This document shows, in pieces, positions 17,170-25,344 of a stretch of DNA of 30,035 nucleotides. Location of the stretch: NCBI GenBank assembly GCA_016717305.1, contig JADKFY010000035.1:1-30035 (forward strand). Reading direction: 5' to 3'. The translations under genes were made by a program, and so were the position numbers. The notes beneath the pieces are model-generated. The model was not told the DNA's origin. It saw nothing but the letters and a program-made list of their open reading frames with translations, and made no database searches. Source of the stretch: Flavobacteriales bacterium (GTDB taxonomy: Bacteria; Bacteroidota; Bacteroidia; Flavobacteriales_F; PHOS-HE28). Every line of letters begins with the position of its first letter. The stretch's first letter is position 1.

Positions 17170-18576
17170 TCACCTTACCAGCACAACATGCCCGCTCAAC
17201 TGCCGGACCACTTGCGTGTTCGGGTCGCGTGCATGGCCCTTCCAGACATAAGAGCCGATCGGAACAAGGTTCCCGTTCACGCGACCATCCCACGACGGAC
17301 TGTTACCGGTGGATGCGAACAGCACCTGGCCCCAACGATCGAAGACCGTCAGCTCGATGTTCGCTTCCGCATTCGTGCGCCATACGGGTTGCCAACGATC
17401 ATTGATGCCGTCCTCGTTCGGGCTGAAGGCGTTGGGCACATAGACGGGCGTTGTGCACGTATCGATCACGGTGATCGTTGCAGAAGATGAGCAACGATCC
17501 GGCGCTGATGCGGTGACGGTGTAGGCGCCGGATCCAGCCACTTCGATCGTGCGGGTGTGTTCACCGGTGGACCATTGCACACTTGCGTTAGTTGGCAAAC
17601 CGGTCGGCCCGATAGTGATGGTGGGAGCCGCGCAAAGATCAACAAGGGTATCCGTTGCGAGTGTGAGAACGATCGTTGATGCGAGGTTCACCACCACGGT
17701 ATCCGATGCGGCGCATCCGTCGGTCCCCAACTGCACGCTGTAGGTGCCTGCGGTATCCACTTCGATCGTGTTGCCCACTTCGCCGGTGGACCATGTGTAG
17801 GTCGCTCCGGGGATCGGATCGATCACGGAAAGGGTGGCCGCGTCGCAGGTGGTGATGTCCGGACCGAGCAGCGGCTGCGGCACTTCCTTCACGCTGATGT
17901 CGTCCACATAATAGTAGCTGTACCAGATGAGCGGAAAGTTGGAGGGTACCTCTGCGAAGACGGTGGAGGCACCATTCCGGAAGTTGCCCACTGTGATGAA
18001 CGCGTACGCCGAATCGGCAATGACGCAACCGTGTATGCGCGCCCAGCCGGTCTTGTCATCGAGCATGGTGAGCGAAGTGTTCGTCACTTGCGGTGTGCCG
18101 GTGATCGCAAATTCGTCCGTGCGTGTGGGGATCGCCATGCTGAGCAAAGCACCGATATCGTTCACCGCATACTTGGAGACATCGGCAAGGCTCACGAAGA
18201 ATTCGATGGTGTATTGCCTGCCGGGTGTAAGCGGTGCAGCGAGCGCATGCGTCACGTACTCATGGTCGCCATCCGGTGCAGTGGTCACCTCGCTATAGGA
18301 ATGGAAACAATAGAAACCGGCGTAGCCGTCGCCGCTGTGTGCGGCTTGGTAGCCGAACTCATTGTCGGGCACGTTCAAACTGAACGGCACACCCAAGCAG
18401 GCATTGAGGTAATCGCTCGTTCCTTCGGTAGGCCGTGACCAACCGGTGGCACGATCGATCTGGCTGACGTAATCGGGGCATTGGGTGTAGGTCTCGAAAT
18501 CTCCGTTGGGGAGCAGTTCTTGCCCCACGGCGGCCATCGAGATCACCATCGCACATACGCCGCTCAAACCTTTCAT
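17170..18576 (-). CDS. Secreted T9SS type B (gliding motility-associated C-terminal domain) protein
   Basis: This is a 468-residue protein with a short signal peptide (MKGLSGVCAMVISMAAVGQ). Residues ~20-235 start ELLPNGDFETYTQCP and end YYYVDDISVKEV, a lectin- or carbohydrate-binding-like beta-sandwich often found at the N-terminus of such proteins. Two PKD/Ig-like segments follow (ATYTWSTGEVGNTIEVDTAG and VQWSTGEHTRTIEVAGSGAY). The last ~85 residues are the type B sorting domain: YVPNAFSPNEDGINDRW, VFDRWGQVLFAS, SWDGRVNGNLVPIGSYVWKG and a final VVLVR. The protein is therefore exported by Sec and then the type IX system and held at, or released from, the surface. Substrate unknown. It is divergent from the MarR gene. 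Confidence 0.9.
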   Translation of the reverse strand: MKGLSGVCAMVISMAAVGQELLPNGDFETYTQCPDYVSQIDRATGWSRPTEGTSDYLNACLGVPFSLNVPDNEFGYQAAHSGDGYAGFYCFHSYSEVTTAPDGDHEYVTHALAAPLTPGRQYTIEFFVSLADVSKYAVNDIGALLSMAIPTRTDEFAITGTPQVTNTSLTMLDDKTGWARIHGCVIADSAYAFITVGNFRNGASTVFAEVPSNFPLIWYSYYYVDDISVKEVPQPLLGPDITTCDAATLSVIDPIPGATYTWSTGEVGNTIEVDTAGTYSVQLGTDGCAASDTVVVNLASTIVLTLATDTLVDLCAAPTITIGPTGLPTNASVQWSTGEHTRTIEVAGSGAYTVTASAPDRCSSSATITVIDTCTTPVYVPNAFSPNEDGINDRWQPVWRTNAEANIELTVFDRWGQVLFASTGNSPSWDGRVNGNLVPIGSYVWKGHARDPNTQVVRQLSGHVVLVR

Positions 18577-18772
18577 ATCGGACAGATGCGATCTGTGATC
18601 GAACCGTTGCCTGTCCGGTGACGAATGGTGTTCGAGAACGAGGAACGGTCATCGAACCTGCGGAAATGGTCTGTTCCCAGCGCCCGATCAGCCGCCACTG
18701 TTGAACGACCGGTCAACGATCCCTGCATATGTTCCAACACAGGGGTGTTGACCCAAGAGCATTTGATCTGGA

Positions 18773-18797
18773 TGATATATCAACAGATGACGTATCA
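18773..18797. promoter_or_regulatory. Tandem palindromic operator-like sites before the MarR gene
   Basis: TGATATATCA (18773-18782, perfect palindrome) and TGACGTATCA (18788-18797, near palindrome) lie 15 bp apart, centre to centre, in the leader 12-36 bp before the MarR ATG. MarR proteins bind short palindromes and usually repress their own gene, so this pair is a likely autoregulatory operator. This is inferred from position and symmetry. Confidence 0.5.
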
Positions 18798-18808
18798 TTG
18801 TATCCGCA

Positions 18809-19252
18809 ATGGCACGCGTACCGACGGACATACATGCGGTGGTGTTCTACTCCATTGAGAAGGCGATCAAGACGTACCGCCAGTTCGCACAGCGGCGCTT
18901 GGTGCAGGCCGGCTCTGCGATCACGATCGACCAATGGCTCGTGCTGAACATCCTCGTTCACCAGCCGGGCATCAAGCAAGGGGAGATCGCTGACGAGGTG
19001 TTCAAGGACAAGGCCTCGGTGGCCCGCATCATTGACCTGCTGGTGAACGCGGGCCATGTGGAGCGCACCACGCCGGAGCACGACCGCAGGTCCGTGCACT
19101 TGGAACTTACGCGCAGTGGCAAGGCACAAGTGGCGAAGTTGGCACCCATCGTCAAAGCCTACCGGTTGCAGGCGCTGCAGGGTGTAACAGCAAAGGAGAT
19201 CAAGAAGATGAGCGCGACGCTCCGGAAACTGATGGACAATTGCGATGAATAG
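18809..19252 (+). CDS. MarR-family transcriptional regulator
   Basis: This is a 147-residue winged helix-turn-helix regulator. Residues ~53-83 form the HTH (PGIKQGEIADEVFKDKASVA then RIIDLLVNAGHVER). Residues 85-101 form the wing, with the D-R-R turn typical of MarR (TTPEHDRRSVHLELT). The N- and C-terminal helices (IHAVVFYSIEKAIKTY and KKMSATLRKLMDNCDE) make the dimer interface. MarR proteins sense small ligands or oxidants and release DNA. Two palindromes just upstream are candidate sites. The last codons overlap the start of the next gene by 8 bp, so the regulator and the protease are co-expressed. Confidence 0.93.
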   Translation: MARVPTDIHAVVFYSIEKAIKTYRQFAQRRLVQAGSAITIDQWLVLNILVHQPGIKQGEIADEVFKDKASVARIIDLLVNAGHVERTTPEHDRRSVHLELTRSGKAQVAKLAPIVKAYRLQALQGVTAKEIKKMSATLRKLMDNCDE

Positions 19253-20405
19253 TCCCGCCTTTCTGATGATGGCCAGTGTCCTGATCTCCATGTCAAAGTC
19301 GGGTTGCGGCAGAATGGAGGAGCACATGGCGCGTCAGGATCCCACTGCGCCTGCAGATACCGCTGCACTGTTCGCCACGGTCTGCAAAGTGGGTGAACGC
19401 GGTGGCGACGGCACCTTGATCGCCCCTAGCTGGGTGCTCACCGCAAGCCATGTTGCAGAGGGCATGTTCAGCCGAACGGGCGGCGACCTGCAGGTGTACT
19501 TCGACAACGGCGAGGTGCTTGCGGTGAAACGGATCTTCCTTCACCCGGACTTCGAACCGATGGGTCCCCACGATATCGCCCTATTGGAATTGGACGGAGA
19601 AGTGAGCGGTATAACCCCAGCGGCCCTATACACCGATAGTGACGAACTGCACCGTCCGATCATCATGGCCGGTCACGGTGATATGCGAATGCCGGATGGT
19701 GCATGGATCAGAGAGGGTCGGTTGCGCAACTACACGAACATCGTTGATCAGGTTACCGATGCACACCTCATCTTCGACTATGACGCACCGGGGTCCGACG
19801 CCACGGAACGCGAAGGCACCGGCGGTCCAGGGGACAGTGGCGGTCCGGCGTTCATTGCTACTGCAGATGGTCTTGCTTTGGCCGGGGTAAGTTCCATGGG
19901 CGAACCCGGTGCTGATGGACCCGGTTCCTACGGTGCACGTGAACACTTCGTGCGCGTATCGCGTTACCAGGAGTGGTTGCAGGCGGTCATGCGGGATCCA
20001 ACGCAGCACCATGCGCTCGTCCGTCTGCAATTCCCCGTACCAGCAAAAGATGTAGCGGTCAGTGCGCAGGGAATAAGCAGGCACACACTGGGCCAGGGCA
20101 AGCGCGAACGTGCGGCAAGTGCGATCGTGGAAGCCTTGGGTTCCGGCAAGGAGACGACACTCGTAGAAGCGATCGCGAAGACCTACGCTCCTGCGATAGT
20201 GGAAGCACGCACCGCACAGCAGATCGCACGGAACATGCCCGCGCTCATGAACGAACTGGCGGGAGCCCATCTCCATGAGGTGCTTTCATCCACCCCGGAG
20301 AAGGTCTCGCTGCATTTACGGAATGAAGAGGTTTCCTATGTGTTGGATGTTTTCTTCGGCCCATCAGGCCACATCGAACAGATGGCGTTCGGTAGGCTGC
20401 ATTGA
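19245..20405 (+). CDS. Trypsin-like serine protease (S1 family), secreted or lipid-anchored
   Basis: The 386-residue product has a complete catalytic triad. His69 is in APSWVLTASHV, Asp110 in PHDIALLEL, and Ser198 in GGPGDSGGPAF. The protease domain spans ~residues 40-245. The remaining ~140 residues (from MRDPTQHHALVRLQFPVPAK) are helical with no recognised fold and may bind substrate or act as a regulatory tail. The N-terminus MNSPAFLMMASVLISMSKSG then CG resembles a weak lipoprotein signal (S-G-C). Met 1 overlaps the MarR stop, which supports this start. The MarR partner suggests induction by a stress or ligand. Confidence 0.88.
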   Translation: MNSPAFLMMASVLISMSKSGCGRMEEHMARQDPTAPADTAALFATVCKVGERGGDGTLIAPSWVLTASHVAEGMFSRTGGDLQVYFDNGEVLAVKRIFLHPDFEPMGPHDIALLELDGEVSGITPAALYTDSDELHRPIIMAGHGDMRMPDGAWIREGRLRNYTNIVDQVTDAHLIFDYDAPGSDATEREGTGGPGDSGGPAFIATADGLALAGVSSMGEPGADGPGSYGAREHFVRVSRYQEWLQAVMRDPTQHHALVRLQFPVPAKDVAVSAQGISRHTLGQGKRERAASAIVEALGSGKETTLVEAIAKTYAPAIVEARTAQQIARNMPALMNELAGAHLHEVLSSTPEKVSLHLRNEEVSYVLDVFFGPSGHIEQMAFGRLH

Positions 20406-20480
20406 TCAGGAAGCGAACCATTCCGCATCTTCGGTGTACCGTATGCCGATGCGTTTATTCAACTTGATCTTTGGATAGTG

Positions 20481-21570
20481 ATGCTGCGAAAAGCATTCAG
20501 TGAGGTGGTCGGAAGGGTCGTGCGGAAGTGTGCTCTTGTACTCTTGTTCTTGCCGTTGCTGGTGCACGCACAGCCGGGCGGTCCGGACCTCACCTTTCTC
20601 ATGGTGCGCAACGCGAAGGGTAGGCCAATGAAGGGGCCGTTGGTGGAGAATGCCATGCTGCGCGAAGCAACGCGCACGAAGGCAACGGAGCAGTGGTCGG
20701 TGGCACTCCATTTCACGGTTGGTGAAGGGTATCCATATGGTCCGGAGAAACCGGGCGATCACAAGCAATGGTCGCTTGCGGGGACCGAGATACCAGCACC
20801 GGGCAGGGGTAGGTTGGTGTTCAGCGTGATCGACTGCTGGTGCACCGATCTGCATGTACAAGTGATCCAGGGGACGGATCATGCGGATCGATCTGCCGGA
20901 CGCACCTGTGGACCGTTGGGCCTTGGTGCAACGCGTGATGGCGCGATCCGGTGACCACCCTTCGCCCGAGGTATTCCGTTTTCGTGCTGGGCGATACACC
21001 TATGCGGAGTTGGCGGATGACCCGGTATTCGACAAGCTGGAGCAGCGCATCGCGGATGGGCTCGGGGATGCTAGAGATGCGGACTACCGCCGACAGCTGG
21101 CGAAGCAAGAGGAATACTACCGGAACCAACCTGTTGTCGTGCCATCTGGAACGCCGTCGCAAGTGGAGGACGAGATGGAAGCGTACAAGCGAGAGGTCGC
21201 CGCACGACCTGCGCTTAAGGTGTTGGAGATCGAACAACAACATGCCGACACCATCTGGCTCCGTATTTCTGGTGGTGTACTGCTCGATGGTGGTTGCGCA
21301 AGCGCGATGCCCCAGTTCAGCATCGAGATGCTGACCGATAGTGGATGGGTGGAACGTCATCCGTTCCCCGTAGCACAGATGGATTGCGGCATGCCTTGGG
21401 CCGAGTGGAATGAACGCATCGTGATGCTTCACCCCTTGCGTTGGTGGGTGTCCGTTGGTTCACCGCCAGAGCGCAAGGATCTATTGCCCGGTACCTACCG
21501 CTTGGTGTTGATCGGTGCGAATGGGGAGTTGGTACGGACAGTACATTTTGCGATCTCCGACGATCAGTGA
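20481..21570 (+). pseudogene. Secreted hypothetical protein with one frameshift
   Basis: The ATG at 20481 (GTG at 20478 is an alternative) starts a signal peptide, KCALVLLFLPLLVHAQ. The first frame ends in meaningless sequence after DLHVQVIQGTD, while a second frame from ~20870 continues MRIDLPDAPVDRWALVQRVM and runs to 21570. Removing one G from the GGGG run near 20868-20871 joins them as VQVIQGRIMRIDLPDAP, giving a ~360-residue protein. The second half includes RFRAGRYTYAELADDPVFDK and GTYRLVLIGANGELVRTVHF, a beta-rich end. No family recognised. The single homopolymer break suggests either a sequencing indel or very recent loss. Confidence 0.65.
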
Positions 21571-21652
21571 CACACGGTCTGGGAGGAGTAGTGGGCACGA
21601 ACGAGGAACGGTCAGTTCTTCCAGCGAATGGGAACGCGTGATCCCAAAAAGC

Positions 21653-21690
21653 AACAAGGCCCCGATCGATCGGGGCCTTGTTCATTATTT
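21653..21690. terminator. Bidirectional terminator between convergent genes
   Basis: A perfect 30-bp palindrome with arms AACAAGGCCCCGATC / GATCGGGGCCTTGTT (21653-21682) lies between the convergent genes ending at 21570 (+) and 21708 (-). CATTATTTT follows on the plus side and TTTTTGGGAT on the minus side, so it can stop transcription from both directions. Confidence 0.85.
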
Positions 21691-21707
21691 TGTAGATCCG
21701 TGCGGTC

Positions 21708-22145
21708 TTACTTCGCCAGCGTCGCGCTCAGCGTAATGGGCACAGCTTTCAGCACTTGGCTGATGGGGCAGTTCACCTTTGCATCTTCTGCACAAGCATC
21801 GAAATCGGCTTGGCTGATGCCGGGAACTTTTGCATTCAACACCAAATGGATCCCGGTGATCCCGGTGCCGCCTTCCACAGGGCCCAACTTCACTTCGGAA
21901 GTGCAATCGAGTTCATCAGGCGTGAAGCCTTTGTTGCCCATTAGGAAGCTTAGCTTCATGGTGAAGCAACCCGCGTGTGCGGCTGCGATCAACTCTTCGG
22001 GGTTGGTGCCTGCCTTGCCGTCCTCGCTCACGAAGCGTGTTTCGAATGAATAGGGCGTTTCCTTCAGGACACCGCTCGTACTGGTCAGTTTGCCGTTTCC
22101 TTCTTTGCCGCTTCCTTTCCACACGGCCTTGCTTGATCGGATCAT
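21708..22145 (-). CDS. osmC: OsmC/Ohr-family peroxide-detoxifying protein
   Basis: From the ATG at 22143-22145 the product is 145 residues, the usual OsmC length. It holds the two redox cysteines: Cys60 in EELIAAAHAGCFTMKLS and Cys126 in AKVNCPISQVLKAVPIT. In this family the pair reduces organic or inorganic hydroperoxides using dihydrolipoyl-type thiols. N-terminal TRFVSEDGKAGTNPEELI and the following E-E-L-I helix match the family. An upstream in-frame Met at 22232 gives a Cys-rich tail without support, so it is rejected. It lies downstream of the pirin block on the same strand, consistent with a shared role in oxidative-stress defence. Confidence 0.9.
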   Translation of the reverse strand: MIRSSKAVWKGSGKEGNGKLTSTSGVLKETPYSFETRFVSEDGKAGTNPEELIAAAHAGCFTMKLSFLMGNKGFTPDELDCTSEVKLGPVEGGTGITGIHLVLNAKVPGISQADFDACAEDAKVNCPISQVLKAVPITLSATLAK

Positions 22146-22283
22146 GATTGTTGGTTCTGATTTATGAGTGTGCAAAAGTAGGGTAGCGCCGCACGAACCG
22201 ACACTTTGGGTTGGGGTCCCAACAAAGCACAAGCCTTGAACATTGATGGAACTCCGGAATACAACTACCTCGGTAGGCGATCA

Positions 22284-23261
22284 TCAATCCGCCAAGAAGC
22301 CGAACTTGCCTTGCTTGTAGTCGTTGATCGCTTCGTGGATCTCCTCCTGTGTGTTCATCACGAAAGGACCATAGCTCACATAGGGTTCGTTCAACGGTTC
22401 GCCGCTCAACACCATGAGTATGCATTTGCGTTGCACGGTGATGTGGATCTCGCCGCCCTCGTTCTTCAGTTGCACATAGTGGTTCTCGGGCGCCGCACTT
22501 CCGTTCACATTGACAGCACCGTCCACCACAAGGATACCGGTGTTGTAATTGGAGGGCAGGTTGAAGCGTAGTTCAGCACCGCCGTTCAGGTGCATGTCCA
22601 ACATATGGATGGGGGAGTAGGTGTTAGCAATGCCCTTCACTCCTTCGAATTCGCCGGCCACAACGTGTACGGTTCCCATGTTGTTCGGTAGCACTTTCTT
22701 CGGTTTCACCTTGTGCGCGATGCTCTGGTATTTAGCAGGTGTCATCTTGTGCGCTTTCGGCAAGTTGATCCACAGCTGCAACATTTCGAAAGCGCCTCCG
22801 GTGCGGTTGAAGGTCTGCTCGTGGTATTCCTTGTGCAACACGCCACCGCCAGCGGTCATCCACTGCACATCGCCAGGATGGATGATGCCGTGGTTGCCTT
22901 TGCTGTCGTGGTGCTCCACCGCCCCCTTGTAAGCGAAGGTGATCGTCTCAATGCCGCGATGGGGATGTACGCCCACACCTTGCGAAAGATCGGAAGGAGG
23001 GAAGTCCACTTCGGCGTTGAAGTCCAAGAGGAAGAAGGGGCTCATGCGTTCTTCGAAACCCTTTCCGTTCGGGAAGTAGTTCATCACCTTGAAGCCGTTG
23101 CCCACCATGTGCGTGTTGGTGGGGGAGAGCACGCCTTCTACCCCGCGGTATTGCGAGTTGCCCAGTCCTTCCAACGCTTTCACACTGTTGCTGATCGTGG
23201 ATCCGATGAAGGCCAATGCCGTTCCGAATAATCCACGCTTGAGGAATTCCTTTCGTTCCAT
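22284..23261 (-). CDS. Pirin-family protein with N-terminal signal-like segment
   Basis: This is a 325-residue bicupin protein. Metal ligands are expected in GVGVHPHRGIETITFAYKG, VEHHDSKGNHG and VQWMTAGGGVLHKEYHEQ, which match the pirin His-His-His-Glu pattern; pirins can have quercetin 2,3-dioxygenase activity. The C-terminal cupin ends with VLSGEPLNEPYVSYGPFVMN and DYKQGKFGFL. The N-terminus MERKEFLKRGLFGTALAFIG resembles a Tat-type leader (K-R, not R-R) and is absent from the neighbouring paralogue, so this copy may be exported. It is third in a run Crp - pirin - acetyltransferase - pirin with gaps of about 10-55 bp. Confidence 0.88.
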   Translation of the reverse strand: MERKEFLKRGLFGTALAFIGSTISNSVKALEGLGNSQYRGVEGVLSPTNTHMVGNGFKVMNYFPNGKGFEERMSPFFLLDFNAEVDFPPSDLSQGVGVHPHRGIETITFAYKGAVEHHDSKGNHGIIHPGDVQWMTAGGGVLHKEYHEQTFNRTGGAFEMLQLWINLPKAHKMTPAKYQSIAHKVKPKKVLPNNMGTVHVVAGEFEGVKGIANTYSPIHMLDMHLNGGAELRFNLPSNYNTGILVVDGAVNVNGSAAPENHYVQLKNEGGEIHITVQRKCILMVLSGEPLNEPYVSYGPFVMNTQEEIHEAINDYKQGKFGFLAD

Positions 23262-23271
23262 GTTCGTGATC

Positions 23272-23553
23272 TTAGTCTTGTTCCTTTTGAATGAGTTCTT
23301 GCAGCTCCGGATGTCGCTTCACATACACCGCGACGAAGGGGCAGTACACCACCACCGGAAGCTGTTCTGCTTTGGCGTATTCGAAAGCTGCTGCGGCCAA
23401 TGCGTTGCCCACGCCGGTACCGCCCATGCTGGGCGGCACCTCCGTGTGCATCAGATAGATGGATCCATCCCTGAGGAGATAGACCAGTACCGCTACTTGA
23501 CCGTTTGCATGGTGTTCGAACTGGTGCTTCGCTGCGTTGTGGGTGATCTCCAT
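23272..23553 (-). CDS. Small GNAT-like N-acetyltransferase (YjdJ/NATD1 type)
   Basis: The 93-residue product has the whole short-GNAT pattern: EHHANGQVAVLVYLLRDGSI, HTEVPPSMGGTGVGNALAAA with the acetyl-CoA pyrophosphate loop G-G-T-G-V-G, and PVVVYCPFVAVYVKRHPEL. This is what I recall of the NATD1/YjdJ family (PF14542). Substrate unknown. It is 10 bp from each pirin gene and clearly in the same transcript. Confidence 0.88.
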   Translation of the reverse strand: MEITHNAAKHQFEHHANGQVAVLVYLLRDGSIYLMHTEVPPSMGGTGVGNALAAAAFEYAKAEQLPVVVYCPFVAVYVKRHPELQELIQKEQD

Positions 23554-23563
23554 CGTTGTTCGA

Positions 23564-24466
23564 TCAGTCTTCCAAATAACCGAATTTCCCTTGGTTGTAA
23601 TCGTGCATGGCCTGCATGATCTCTGCTTGCGTGTTCATTACGAAAGGTCCATGCGCAGCGATGGGTTCGTCGATGGGTTCACCGCTCAACACCAATACCA
23701 CGGCTTCTTCGGTCGCTTCGACCTGGATCGTTCCCGGCTTGTTCGCGAGCAGGACGAAATGGTCAGTGGCCACTTGCTCCGTTCCGTTCACACGGATCGC
23801 ACCTTCGATCACCAGCAACGAGGTATTGTAGTTCGCTGGGAATTCAAACTCCGCCTTGCCGCCTTTGTTCAAGCGCGCATTGTACATGTGCACGGGCGTG
23901 AACGTGGTAGCAGGACCTTGTGCGCCGTTGTAGTTCCCGGCGATCACTTCGATGGAACCACCACCATCCGGCAAAGGATACTGCGCCATACGATCGTGCG
24001 CGATAGCTTGGTACTTCGGAGTGCTCATCTTGTCCTTCGCAGGCAGGTTCACCCAAAGCTGTACCATTTGGAAAACACCACCGGCTTTGCTGAATTCCTT
24101 TTCGTGGAACTCTTTATGGAGCACGCCGGAAGCGGCCGTCATCCATTGCACGTCGCCTTCACCGATCACGCCGCCACCGCCGCTGCTGTCATGGTGTTCC
24201 ACTTTGCCCTTGTAGGCGATGGTCACCGTTTCGAAACCCCGGTGCGGGTGTACGCCAACACCCAGCGGAGCCTTAACAGGCGGTACTTCCCACTTGCTAT
24301 TGTAGTCCAGCATGATGAACGGGCTCATGCGTTCCATGGAGACCGAAGCACCATGCGGAATGAAATTGTGTACACGGAAACCGTCACCAACGAAGTGTGG
24401 TTGGCCGGGTGCGATCACGCGTTCGATGGGTCTGTAGGTCATTTGTTTGGATGGTTTGAATTCCAC
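23564..24466 (-). CDS. Pirin-family protein (cytoplasmic paralogue)
   Basis: This is a 300-residue bicupin, paralogous to the protein at 22284-23261. Shared motifs include VGVHPHRGFETVTIAYKG, VEHHDSSGGGG, DVQWMTAASGVLHKEFHE, LVLSGEPIDEP and GPFVMNTQ. It starts MEFKPSKQMTYRPIERVI with no signal peptide. The metal-binding His/Glu residues are present, so dioxygenase activity or transcriptional-cofactor roles known for pirins are possible; the actual reaction is not shown. It is next to the Crp/Fnr gene (54-bp gap) and likely under its control. Confidence 0.9.
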   Translation of the reverse strand: MEFKPSKQMTYRPIERVIAPGQPHFVGDGFRVHNFIPHGASVSMERMSPFIMLDYNSKWEVPPVKAPLGVGVHPHRGFETVTIAYKGKVEHHDSSGGGGVIGEGDVQWMTAASGVLHKEFHEKEFSKAGGVFQMVQLWVNLPAKDKMSTPKYQAIAHDRMAQYPLPDGGGSIEVIAGNYNGAQGPATTFTPVHMYNARLNKGGKAEFEFPANYNTSLLVIEGAIRVNGTEQVATDHFVLLANKPGTIQVEATEEAVVLVLSGEPIDEPIAAHGPFVMNTQAEIMQAMHDYNQGKFGYLED

Positions 24467-24519
24467 ACCACAAAGGTCCGGCGCTGCATTGGCCGGTGCA
24501 TTGACCTATGGTAAGAAGT

Positions 24520-25137
24520 TCAGACCCGTGGCCTGAAGTTGCGTTCCGCCAGATCACGACGCACCCGGCTCAGCGATTCCGGAGTGATGCCCAAATAGCT
24601 CGCGATCATCCGTTGCGGAACACGCAGGGTGAGGTCCGGGTACATGGCGATGAACTTCTGGTAGCGTTCTTCAGCACGCGCACCGAGAAGCAAGGCAATA
24701 CGGTCCTGCATGTGCCGGATGTGGTTGTGCAATAAGGTGGTGTTGGACTTTGCGAACTTCGGGCTCACTGCGCATGCGGCATCCACGAAATCCTGCCCCA
24801 CCATCACCGCAGCGGTATCCTCAATGGCATCGATGCGCAGGCGCGAAGGTTCTTGGAAGTACATGCTGCTGCGGTCCGAAGCGTACCAGCCTTCGGGAGC
24901 GAACTGCACAATGTGCTCGTTGCCGTCCCGGTCCAGCGCGGCCACACGCAACAGTCCGTGCGTTACATGGAACGCATGGTTGCACACGGAACCGGGCTCC
25001 AGAACAACCGCTCCTTTGGTGAAGCGAACGCTGCGCAACAGGTGAGCGATCTGCTCGAATTCTTCTGCGGTAAGACCCCCGGTCCTTTGCATATGGTCGC
25101 TGAAGCGTTCGATGGTCTCTTGATCCATGGTTGGCAT
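24520..25137 (-). CDS. Crp/Fnr-family transcriptional regulator
   Basis: The 205-residue product has a cyclic-nucleotide-binding-like beta-roll (~residues 25-120: VRFTKGAVVLEPGSVCNHAF, HVTHGLLRVAALDRDGNEHI, VQFAPEGWYASDRSSMYFQE). A long dimer helix follows, then a winged HTH at the end (LRVPQRMIASYLGITPESLS then RVRRDL). No Fnr-type Cys cluster is seen, and the cAMP pocket residues are not obvious, so the ligand is unknown. ATG 25137 and an internal Met (MDQETI) three codons later are both possible. It leads a five-gene minus-strand block with two pirins, an acetyltransferase and OsmC. Confidence 0.9.
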   Translation of the reverse strand: MPTMDQETIERFSDHMQRTGGLTAEEFEQIAHLLRSVRFTKGAVVLEPGSVCNHAFHVTHGLLRVAALDRDGNEHIVQFAPEGWYASDRSSMYFQEPSRLRIDAIEDTAAVMVGQDFVDAACAVSPKFAKSNTTLLHNHIRHMQDRIALLLGARAEERYQKFIAMYPDLTLRVPQRMIASYLGITPESLSRVRRDLAERNFRPRV

Positions 25138-25344
25138 TGTTCAAGTCTCAAAATTGATCAAGCAGGATCCTGAACGATCAACATAGCACGGCGAGAGGAT
25201 TCCGCAGTGCGAGATGGAAATTGTAGCCTTGTCCACGTCGAATAAGAATACAGATCGGTCATGGACATCCATTTGGAAGGATGAACGGAAGGTCCACATC
25301 CTGCACATTCGGTACGCCATTTCAGGCATCCGCAGCGCGGATCC

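Noticed and set aside
25141..25329. 62-residue minus-strand frame between Crp and the T9SS gene
   Set aside because: Composition and start give no support; the gap is better treated as intergenic.
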